Shown here: positions 1-5,486 of the stretch, piece by piece
How positions within the stretch are numbered: position 1 is the stretch's first letter
Layout of the letters: every line of letters begins with the position of its first letter
Source of the DNA: Spirochaetaceae bacterium
GTDB taxonomy: Bacteria; Spirochaetota; Spirochaetia; Treponematales; Breznakiellaceae
Direction: 5' to 3'
Length of the DNA: 7,220 nt
Assembly: GCA_031268255.1 (NCBI GenBank)
Contig: JAIRXO010000252.1
Coordinates: forward strand, 1 to 7,220
Notes under the pieces: generated by a model
Database searches by the model: none
What the model saw: only the letters and a program-made list of their open reading frames with translations
Told to the model about the DNA's origin: nothing
Position numbers and translations under genes: made by a program

Positions 1-8
1 AAACGCAT
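1..8 (-). CDS. Probable first codons of the next operon gene (cut by window edge)
   Basis: ATG at 8-6 followed by CGT and two bases of a third codon (M-R-F or M-R-L). AAAGGA at 20-15 lies six bases upstream, a good ribosome binding site. The gap from the lipoprotein stop is 29 bases with no terminator-like stem of note, so the operon probably continues. The product cannot be inferred. Confidence 0.45.
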
Positions 9-37
9 AGACTATCCTTTATATAGTGGTTAACTAT

Positions 38-601
38 TCACTCGTGGATTTTTAGTGCCGATTCCCGGCTATCCGGCCGTATGTTTGCTATGGGAAGATT
101 AGTCTTTGGGTCCCTGGGGGGCTCGAAAACCCTGGTAAGCTTTTGGGGTTCAATTTGCACATAAACCCGCCGGACAAAAACACTGTCCTTCTTGAGGTCA
201 ATATAGAGGACCCGGGGATCATCTTCCGCCATATCCGGCGAATGGGGCAGGTCCGCGATAAGCGCCAGGGTTACGGGTTTTTTCTTGAGCCACCGGTCCC
301 AATAGGCCGACTGGAAGGGCAGGGTTTCGGGCTGGGTACGCTCCTGGGAAAAATAAACCGTAAAGGGATCAAGCCGTTTCCGTAGGGTACTGCCGGGGGC
401 AAAATAGTTGTCCACCCCATCACTTTTTATCTGATCCGCTTCTTCACCGGTAACCGCCACAGCGTCAAATTCTATTGAAGGATACATGGAGTAGTAGTCC
501 TCTATTTCCGGGGAAAGGCCCACCACCACCCTGCGCTGGGTGGCGCAACCCGCCAAAAGGCAGAGAAAAACCGCCGCCATTACCGTCAAAAATCTGTTCA
601 C
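38..601 (-). CDS. Exported lipoprotein of the T6SS operon, 187 residues
   Basis: Starting from GTG at 601, the protein begins with Asn-Arg, a hydrophobic core (F4-L-T-V-M-A-A-V-F-L-C-L-L) and the lipobox L16-A-G-C19, so it should be lipidated at Cys19 after signal peptidase II cleavage. The residue after the Cys is Ala, not Asp, which in enterobacteria would allow outer-membrane sorting. The mature 169 residues alternate charged loops with strands (V110-T-L-A-L-I-A-D; V131-L-Y-I-D-L; V141-F-V-R-R-V-Y-V-Q-I), with a proline-rich basic C-terminus. TssJ, the lipoprotein of the T6SS membrane complex, has similar size, location and beta-rich character, but I could not match its sequence pattern, so TssJ is only a possibility. 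A longer frame upstream to 760 overlaps the previous gene and is rejected. The stop is TGA at 40-38. Confidence 0.75.
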   Translation of the reverse strand: MNRFLTVMAAVFLCLLAGCATQRRVVVGLSPEIEDYYSMYPSIEFDAVAVTGEEADQIKSDGVDNYFAPGSTLRKRLDPFTVYFSQERTQPETLPFQSAYWDRWLKKKPVTLALIADLPHSPDMAEDDPRVLYIDLKKDSVFVRRVYVQIEPQKLTRVFEPPRDPKTNLPIANIRPDSRESALKIHE

Positions 602-611
602 CTCTGTTCTT

Positions 612-617
612 CTCCTT
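612..617 (-). promoter_or_regulatory. Ribosome binding site for the GTG-started lipoprotein gene
   Basis: AAGGAG ten bases before GTG at 601-599, in the 19-base gap after the preceding TGA stop. It supports the GTG start. The alternative ATG seven codons later lacks a well-spaced site and would remove the N-terminal Arg of the signal peptide. Confidence 0.55.
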
Positions 618-620
618 TTC

Positions 621-1793
621 TCAAATTCTCGGATTTTCCGGCTTCCACCGTTTGTAGCCAGTGGCGGGAGCGCCATTAGCGGGAGCGCCGTTGGCAGGGC
701 CGCCGTTGGCAGGGCCGCCGTTGGCGGGGCGGATCTCATGGGGCGCCTTCCCATCGGCAAGGCTTTCCTCCCAGTTATCCTTTCCGCTTAACACGTCTAT
801 CCCCAGTTTGAAATACAACTCGTACCGTTCCTTGAGCTTCCGGGTCCCGCCCTTGTGGAGGGCGCACATCAGCAGCACCTGGGAAAGGCCGTTTGCCGCC
901 AGGCCCGGAGGGGTGGGAACGGTCTGTTCGCCGCCGGGCATAAGGTTGCCGAAGGCCCAGAACGCGCTTAAGGACAGAAGCCCCGCGGGGGTGTCGGGAC
1001 ATTCGTTGCCCAGGTCCAGGCATCTTTTGCTGTTCACCTCGTCCGGGGCGGCTATCCAGCGGTACACCGCGGAGAGGGCGTTATCCCGTAACTTCTTTTC
1101 GTGTTCCGGCACTTTGGGGGGGATAACGGATTTTATCGTGTCAACTATATCCGCCCGCGCCGCCTGGAGCTGGGCTTTGAGCTCGTCCGCAGCCTTAAAA
1201 ATAGGCGAATTGGGATCAATCTCGTTACGGTTCTCGCCGAGCCGGGCGCCCACCTTTTTTATCAGATCGATGGGATGTATGCCGTGAACCTTCTTAAACT
1301 GCTGAAACGAGATCTCCACAGCCTCTTCAAGCAGGGCAAGCACCTCAGGATCAGCCTTGGCACGGGCCGCCTGAACCTTGGCGCGGGCCTTTGCCAACTC
1401 CGCCTCCGCATGCGCCCGTACCGCGGGATCAACTTCTGGAGGCTTGATTTTGGCAAAATCCGGTACCGTGGGGGTAAAACTGGCGGCAATATCGGCGATA
1501 TCCCGGTCTACCGCCGGGTTTTCTTTGAGTTCTTCGCCAAGAGCATTCACACAGCGATAACCCCACCAGACCCCGGCCCGCCTGTGGGCAATATAGGCCA
1601 TGAGTTCGCAGGCTTCCCTGAATTTTTCATGTTTCGCGAACCGGTAGACTAAGTCTTCCGCGCTAACTACCCCCTTGGAAAGTTCCGCAATATCCGGACG
1701 GAGCTTGTAATTCTCCTTTTCCACCACTTCCGGTACCGAGACATACCGGATCAGGACAAAATGCTTATTTAGCCAATCAAGTTTATCCGCCAT
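621..1793 (-). CDS. DUF6931-like T6SS-associated protein, 390 residues, with PANGG repeat tail
   Basis: A soluble, mostly helical protein without signal peptide. The N-terminal part has F58-R-E-A-C-E-L-M-A-Y-I-A-H-R-R-A-G-V-W-W77, and the C-terminal part has A242-V-Y-R-W-I-A-A-P and L273-S-L-S-A-F-W-A-F-G-N-L-M-P-G287. From memory, this combination (a helix ending in WW, then 'Wv..P', then 'A.f.sG.sl.p' and a final helix near 323-337) resembles the DUF6931 family, which occurs near secretion genes and whose function is unknown. Between the two parts lies a charged, Ala/Lys/Glu-rich helical stretch (about 120-230), longer than I would expect, possibly a coiled-coil insertion. Residues 356-379 are Pro-Ala-Asn-Gly-Gly/Ala repeats, then a basic end (YKRWKPENPRI). 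The ATG at 1793 has AGGG upstream, overlapping the previous stop. The family assignment is moderate; the gene itself is certain. Confidence 0.78.
   Translation of the reverse strand: MADKLDWLNKHFVLIRYVSVPEVVEKENYKLRPDIAELSKGVVSAEDLVYRFAKHEKFREACELMAYIAHRRAGVWWGYRCVNALGEELKENPAVDRDIADIAASFTPTVPDFAKIKPPEVDPAVRAHAEAELAKARAKVQAARAKADPEVLALLEEAVEISFQQFKKVHGIHPIDLIKKVGARLGENRNEIDPNSPIFKAADELKAQLQAARADIVDTIKSVIPPKVPEHEKKLRDNALSAVYRWIAAPDEVNSKRCLDLGNECPDTPAGLLSLSAFWAFGNLMPGGEQTVPTPPGLAANGLSQVLLMCALHKGGTRKLKERYELYFKLGIDVLSGKDNWEESLADGKAPHEIRPANGGPANGGPANGAPANGAPATGYKRWKPENPRI
657..728 (-). repeat. 15-base tandem repeat encoding PANGG/PANGA units
   Basis: Five near-identical 15-base units (the last one 12 bases) encode PANGG, PANGG, PANGA, PANGA and PATG at residues 356-379 of the 390-residue protein. 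Unit-to-unit identity is high, so the copy number is probably changeable by slippage without breaking the frame. The encoded segment should be a flexible linker in front of the basic C-terminus. Confidence 0.85.
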
Positions 1794-1801
1794 ATAGTTC
1801 C

Positions 1802-2200
1802 CTAGCTCACGTCCAACGCTGTAGCATCCGTGTTCAAAGCGCCCGCCTCCGCATTGAGAGCGCTGGTTTCCACGGTTGAGGCGCCTACTTCGGTCTCCTG
1901 AACTCCCGCTTGGGTCGATGCGGCGGCAAGCTCGCCTTCGTTCACTGCCACGCCATCCGACGATAGGGCGCCACTCGTTTCGGTACCGGCGATACCTGTA
2001 CTGCTTATGGCTGTATCCTGGTCGGTAGGGGCCAATGTCGTGTTTCCGGCCAGAGTACTGTTCCTGACATTGGTTGCCGACAGTTTTGTCAGCACGGCAC
2101 CCGCAGCGGCTACCACGCCGGCAACGGCAACCGAACCGATCAGGGGCATAACGTTTATCAAAATTTTGTTTCTCATTTCTTCGTCAACTTCAATACCCAT
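1802..2200 (-). CDS. Unrecognised 132-residue single-pass membrane protein with Ser/Thr/Ala-rich acidic tail
   Basis: No family was recognised. The N-terminus is short and charged (MGIEVDEEMRNK). One long hydrophobic segment follows at about residues 14-38 (INVMPLIGSVAVAGVVAAAG and on), rich in Gly and Ala, ending at K39. From residue 47 to the end there is no lysine or arginine: the tail is Ala/Thr/Ser/Gly/Asn with scattered Asp and Glu. Its last part has a seven-residue rhythm (A114-L, A121-L, A128-L). There is no lipobox or obvious cleavage site, so it probably stays membrane-anchored, or the hydrophobic part is held by a partner. The ATG at 2200 has GGAGG ten bases upstream, partly inside the previous gene's end. 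M9 is a weaker alternative start. The TAG stop overlaps the next ribosome binding site. Hydrophobic segments are also common in T6SS effectors, so cargo is possible. Confidence 0.72.
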   Translation of the reverse strand: MGIEVDEEMRNKILINVMPLIGSVAVAGVVAAAGAVLTKLSATNVRNSTLAGNTTLAPTDQDTAISSTGIAGTETSGALSSDGVAVNEGELAAASTQAGVQETEVGASTVETSALNAEAGALNTDATALDVS

Positions 2201-2202
2201 GA

Positions 2203-2664
2203 TTACAGTTCCTCCGGTTCATCTTCTTTATTTTTATCCTTAACAAAGCTCATGATGGAAGTAGTAGCTTCCGATATGATGCCCCCTATTTCCGTAAGGT
2301 GTCCGGCAAGCTGGGTAACCCACACCCCCTGGGTTATAGCCGGAGTCGGACTCGCCGCGTCACTCTGGTTTTGAATATACACCGATTGTTCTTCCGCGGC
2401 TTCAATCGTTATCGCTCCGGTGGATTTTAATTCTATCTGGGCGGATTTTGAAGTCCATGTCGCAAGCAGCAACGCCGTAACAATATCAATGATACCGGTG
2501 TCTATGAGCAGGGCGGCGAAATTAAATTTATCCCGCATTTTCGAATCCATCACATCGCTAAGGCAATCCTCCACCGCTTTATAGGTTGCGGCGGTTATCT
2601 TGAGCGCCGTCTCCAGTATGTTTGTGAGCAGAAACGCAAAATTATTGTTATCCCGTAATGCCAT
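2203..2664 (-). CDS. Unrecognised 153-residue protein with two hydrophobic helices and a VgrG-like beta-repeat
   Basis: I do not recognise this protein. Two segments resemble each other: D5-N-N-N-F-A-F-L-L-T-N-I-L and D45-K-F-N-F-A-A-L-L-I-D-T-G, each continuing into a hydrophobic helix (about 9-31 and 47-70); the second could span a membrane. After that comes I77-E-L-K-S-T-G-A-I-T-I-E-A88, then a short V-Y-I-Q-N-Q stretch. This matches the rhythm of gp5/VgrG beta-helix repeats (I-x-L/I-x-S-x-G-x-I-x-I-x-A). Residues 105-141 look helical and the C-terminus is acidic (KNKEDEPEEL). There is no signal peptide. The ATG at 2664 was chosen for its AGGGGG ribosome binding site; a longer frame to 2796 would overlap the preceding gene. 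The gene sits 52 bases after the spike gene and 2 bases before the next one. It may be a spike-associated adaptor, chaperone or cargo; this is inference. Confidence 0.75.
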   Translation of the reverse strand: MALRDNNNFAFLLTNILETALKITAATYKAVEDCLSDVMDSKMRDKFNFAALLIDTGIIDIVTALLLATWTSKSAQIELKSTGAITIEAAEEQSVYIQNQSDAASPTPAITQGVWVTQLAGHLTEIGGIISEATTSIMSFVKDKNKEDEPEEL

Positions 2665-2669
2665 CTTTT

Positions 2670-2675
2670 CCCCCT
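2670..2675 (-). promoter_or_regulatory. Ribosome binding site deciding the start of the 153-residue gene
   Basis: AGGGGG, five bases (AAAAG) before the ATG at 2664. The same AGGGGG motif with five-base spacing precedes the 917-residue gene (5481-5476), so this looks like the organism's normal form. It favours the 2664 start over longer in-frame starts that would lie inside the preceding gene. Confidence 0.65.
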
Positions 2676-2695
2676 GAAAAAATGAGTTGATTTCA

Positions 2696-2715
2696 CACCG
2701 GAGGTGAATCCGGCG
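2696..2715 (-). promoter_or_regulatory. Possible intercistronic RNA hairpin just after the 917-residue gene
   Basis: On the transcript, starting one base after the TGA stop (2719-2717), CGCCGGA can pair with TCCGGTG around a TTCACC loop: seven pairs including one G-U. An alternative weaker hairpin, TTCAC with GTGAA (2692-2708), overlaps it and excludes it. The next ribosome binding site (2675-2670) lies about 20 bases further on. No U-run follows the stem directly, so it is not a classical terminator. It could adjust mRNA stability or the expression step between spike and small-protein genes, or it could be chance. Confidence 0.3.
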
Positions 2716-2716
2716 G

Positions 2717-5470
2717 TCATACTTTGTCCTTAACAGGATCGTAGTCAGGCCGCTCATAATGAACCGCTTCCCCTTCAACGTCAATAGCCTGATCAAACTC
2801 GTCCGTAAGAGCGCTGCTTGCGGTTGCCGCTACGGCGGCATCGTAGTCTTTTTTCGCCTGCGCCGCCTGGGCCTCTTTTTCCTTTAGAACGGCATCGGCG
2901 TGCGCCTTCGCTTCCTGTTTCGCCTGAAGATCCTGCTCAGCCGTTCCAAGCTCCTCCTTCCTGGTATCTGCATCACGTACTTTGGCAGCAGCAGCATCAT
3001 TGGCGTCATCCGCACTTTGCCTTTTGTCAGCAGCGTCAGCGGCGGCGGCGCCGGCCTCCATTTCCGACTGCGTTTTCTTTGTTTCGGCGCCTTTTGCGGC
3101 CTCATTTTTCCTGTCAGCATCGGCCTCCGCCTTATCCGCGTCCCGGCGCGTTGTATTGGCATTGCTGTCAGCCTCGTCGGATTCCTGTTTGCTTTTCACC
3201 GCCTTACTCCGGGCCTCATCGGATTCCTGTCTCCTGGTGTCGGCATCCTGTTGGGTTGAGGTAACGGCATCCTTATCCAGCTCAATCTTCTGTTTGTTTG
3301 CCTCGCGCTCTTCTCTTTTCTGATCCGCACTCTGCCGGGCGTCATCGGCTCTCTGTTTTTCTGTGTCCGCTTCCAATTTATCTTTCTTTGCCTGAGCCGC
3401 TTCAGAGCCAACTTGTGCTTCAAGCGCCTGCCTGGCTTTTTCTGCAACAGCCTGCTCTTTGTCCAATAAGGCTTTGGCTTTTGCATTGTTCTCGTCAGCG
3501 ATCTGTCTATCCAGCGTATCTATTTTAGCGAGTACGGCGCCCGTCTCAGCAACCAGAGCGGCACCTACCTCTTCATGCTTTGCCGCGCTTTCTGCGGCAG
3601 CCTCGGCTTTTTCGTCATGCCGTGTGGCGCTTTTCTCATTCGCTTCGATCCTTTCATCCAGCACTTGACCTGCTTTTTCATCCTTATCCAGGTCTTTTTT
3701 CGCTTTAGCGGCCGCTTCACCAGCACTATCGGCCTCCTGCTTTTTCTGCAGGGCAGCGGCAGCATCATCGTCGGCCTGAGTTTTGGCGGCCTTGGCTGCG
3801 GTATCGGCCTCATCGGCATCTGCCTTCGCCTTGTTTGCCTTGGCTGCGGCGTCATCGGCATCTGCCTTGGCCTTGTTCGCCGCCGCCTCGTCATCGTTAC
3901 GTTTTTTGTCTGCCGCTTCTTTCCTGGCCGCCGCTTCATCCGCCTCTTTCTTTTTCGCATCAGCTTCCGCTTTGGCTTTCTCCGCCTGCCTGTCAGCTTC
4001 GTCGGCATCGTCCTTGCCTTTTTTGACTTTTTCTTCCGCGGCACTTTCTTCACCAGCGGCCTTGTCGGCATCCTCTTTGGCTTTTCTCACCTCTTCTTCG
4101 GCGGCTTTGACCCTCGCCTCCTCATCCTCTATTGTTTTGGTTTGTTGACGGGCCTGGTATCCTTCATAGACATTTTTAACAACCTCAATGATTCTTTGCA
4201 CCATATCAAAGGTAAAATTAACATATTGCGCCGTATTTACGTCTTCCGCTCCGTCAATAGCCGCGCCTCCTGATGCCGAACATTGAATAATTTGAAACAG
4301 CGCGTAGAGAGTGGTGTAGGCGTATTCCATTGAGTCATAGGCGCTGAGCTTTACCTCTCTGCCGTTAACGCCTACCACGCCCACGGTGCTGGACATGGAA
4401 CCGCCGTAACTGTCGCCGATTTGAAACCCCTTCGCCGAAGAAACATTGACGTTATACCCAAACATATTTATACCGTCCCGGGGCGAAAGTCCCAATGTCG
4501 CATCCAGCACATTTTCAAAGTTGGAATTGGTGACCTTGCTCTTGACCGAAAACCCTTCATCACTCATGGAAAGTACGGTGCGCCCCACTTGCAGACATAT
4601 TTCGTTTTCCGCCTTGATAACCACCCTGTTGCCGGCCCTGATATGGGCATCCCCTCCGTGCAGGGCCGAATCATCCCCCGGATTATCACCCAAAGGCTGC
4701 TCCCCGTCCGCGGTCAGATGTGTCCGGTGATTCACTTCCGGGCAGCCTGCCAAAATTTCAAAACGCTTCGCCTGTATCTGATGATGGTTTTCAGCAGTAG
4801 TACGAATGTCGCCGGTAGATTGAATATTGATCCGGTCTATCTCCGGATAAACCAGTTCCTCGTCTATCCGAATCGGCCAGTCCGCCTCGTGTTTATGAAA
4901 ACCGATCTCGGAGTATTCACTGTTACTGAGATCCGGTCCGGTTTTTTCATACCGGAAGACCTCGCCCAATGTATCCAGCATTCCGGCGACATTTTCGCTT
5001 TCCGCCGTGCCGAGAAACGGAGTATGGGTCGACGGTAAATACCCCATGAGAAAATTACCCTTGTCCATCTCCGCGACAAGTATTCTTTCGCCAACTCTGG
5101 GAAACCGATACAGCCCCGATTGCTGCCCTCCTATGGGCAATACCATCTGAATCTCTTTGGGCGGCAGCCCCCCGCTGCCTGAGTTGACTCTCTCCGTGGC
5201 ATAAAACAGGTAGGGATCGGGCAAGCTCGAGGCGGCTTGCGGAGCGGACATAATTGTCCCGATACGCTCTCTCGGCACACAGCCGCTGCCGTCTGTTACC
5301 GTCATCTGCGTCAATTGGGGGAGGAAGCCAACCCTGTTTTCCAGCTCAGCAACCTCGCCGTGGGAGGCAAAAGAATTAATAACATTCTCCATTTGAGTTA
5401 TCCTGCCGCTTAACGAGGCAATCGTCTCTTGCAGTGAATTGATCTGGCTCTCCATTTCAGAAACATCCAT
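2717..5470 (-). CDS. gp5-like VgrG spike half with giant C-terminal coiled coil, 917 residues
   Basis: Architecture by residue. Residues 3-34: coiled coil with an unbroken heptad core (V3, M6, I10, L13, I17, L20, I24, M27, I31, F34). About 65-147: gp5-like OB fold, ending with P124-R-V-G-E-R-I-L-V and G138...M142-G-Y-L, the VgrG 'PRvGqEVlV.F..GdpdrPi..G' signature. About 205-370: short alternating strands (such as INIQSTGDI and VVIKAENEICLQVG), consistent with a gp5-type beta-helix or prism. About 380-437: hydrophobic and amphipathic helices. About 442-885: almost pure Ala/Lys/Asp/Glu/Gln/Arg coiled coil without proline and with many two-heptad repeats. Residues 888-917: short acidic tail. 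Normal VgrG is about 600-800 residues including gp27; this chain lacks gp27 and is longer. It should pair with the upstream gp27-like protein as a two-chain spike carrying the PAAR-like tip. ATG at 5470 has AGGGGG five bases upstream. The role of the long coil (rod, cargo dock or effector) is unknown; no catalytic motif was seen. Confidence 0.85.
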   Translation of the reverse strand: MDVSEMESQINSLQETIASLSGRITQMENVINSFASHGEVAELENRVGFLPQLTQMTVTDGSGCVPRERIGTIMSAPQAASSLPDPYLFYATERVNSGSGGLPPKEIQMVLPIGGQQSGLYRFPRVGERILVAEMDKGNFLMGYLPSTHTPFLGTAESENVAGMLDTLGEVFRYEKTGPDLSNSEYSEIGFHKHEADWPIRIDEELVYPEIDRINIQSTGDIRTTAENHHQIQAKRFEILAGCPEVNHRTHLTADGEQPLGDNPGDDSALHGGDAHIRAGNRVVIKAENEICLQVGRTVLSMSDEGFSVKSKVTNSNFENVLDATLGLSPRDGINMFGYNVNVSSAKGFQIGDSYGGSMSSTVGVVGVNGREVKLSAYDSMEYAYTTLYALFQIIQCSASGGAAIDGAEDVNTAQYVNFTFDMVQRIIEVVKNVYEGYQARQQTKTIEDEEARVKAAEEEVRKAKEDADKAAGEESAAEEKVKKGKDDADEADRQAEKAKAEADAKKKEADEAAARKEAADKKRNDDEAAANKAKADADDAAAKANKAKADADEADTAAKAAKTQADDDAAAALQKKQEADSAGEAAAKAKKDLDKDEKAGQVLDERIEANEKSATRHDEKAEAAAESAAKHEEVGAALVAETGAVLAKIDTLDRQIADENNAKAKALLDKEQAVAEKARQALEAQVGSEAAQAKKDKLEADTEKQRADDARQSADQKREEREANKQKIELDKDAVTSTQQDADTRRQESDEARSKAVKSKQESDEADSNANTTRRDADKAEADADRKNEAAKGAETKKTQSEMEAGAAAADAADKRQSADDANDAAAAKVRDADTRKEELGTAEQDLQAKQEAKAHADAVLKEKEAQAAQAKKDYDAAVAATASSALTDEFDQAIDVEGEAVHYERPDYDPVKDKV
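2816..4147 (-). repeat. DNA encoding the low-complexity coiled-coil extension (residues about 442-885)
   Basis: About 1.3 kb of degenerate repeat built from GCN, GAN and AAR codons, giving Ala/Asp/Glu/Lys-rich helix. Two-heptad (14-residue, 42-base) repeats are recognisable. NKAKADAD begins at residues 532 and 546 (DNA 3877-3836 and 3835-3794). QESDEA begins at residues 748 and 762 (DNA 3229-3212 and 3187-3170). The copies are similar but not identical, suggesting growth by repeat duplication followed by divergence. Because the codons are so biased, the other frames also stay open, which explains the many long spurious open frames on both strands here. Confidence 0.8.
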
Positions 5471-5486
5471 TATTTCCCCCTATCTA

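Noticed and set aside
22..37. Inverted repeat ATAGT/ACTAT after the lipoprotein stop as a terminator
   Set aside because: It is only a five-pair A/T-rich stem with no U-run. A ribosome binding site and ATG follow immediately, so the operon more likely continues.
38..760. Longer (240-residue) version of the lipoprotein starting at 760
   Set aside because: The extra 53 residues are an out-of-frame reading of the preceding gene's repeat tail and would bury the signal peptide. GTG at 601 has a ribosome binding site and gives a proper lipobox distance.
661..1287. Plus-strand frame of 208 codons starting with AGAPLAG-type repeats
   Set aside because: It is the antisense of the PANGG repeat and the DUF6931-like gene. 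That gene has a ribosome binding site, proper start and recognisable conserved segments.
2203..2796. Longer (197-residue) version of the 153-residue protein starting at 2796
   Set aside because: The extra part overlaps the end of the spike gene, and the ATG at 2664 has an AGGGGG site with the same spacing as the spike gene.
2816..4147. CRISPR array or mobile-element repeat
   Set aside because: The repeats are degenerate, in frame and coding, without constant spacers, terminal inverted repeats or a transposase.
3575..4273. Long plus-strand open frame (232 codons) opposite the coiled coil, with several others at 2818-3323 and 3783-4148
   Set aside because: The coil's biased GCN/GAN/AAR codons leave the opposite frames open. 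The products are low-complexity and I saw no clear ribosome binding site or family match.
5471..5486. VgrG split as a sequencing error or fresh frameshift
   Set aside because: There are two consecutive in-frame stops, a good ribosome binding site, a clean ATG and an extra heptad zipper at the new N-terminus, so both genes look functional.
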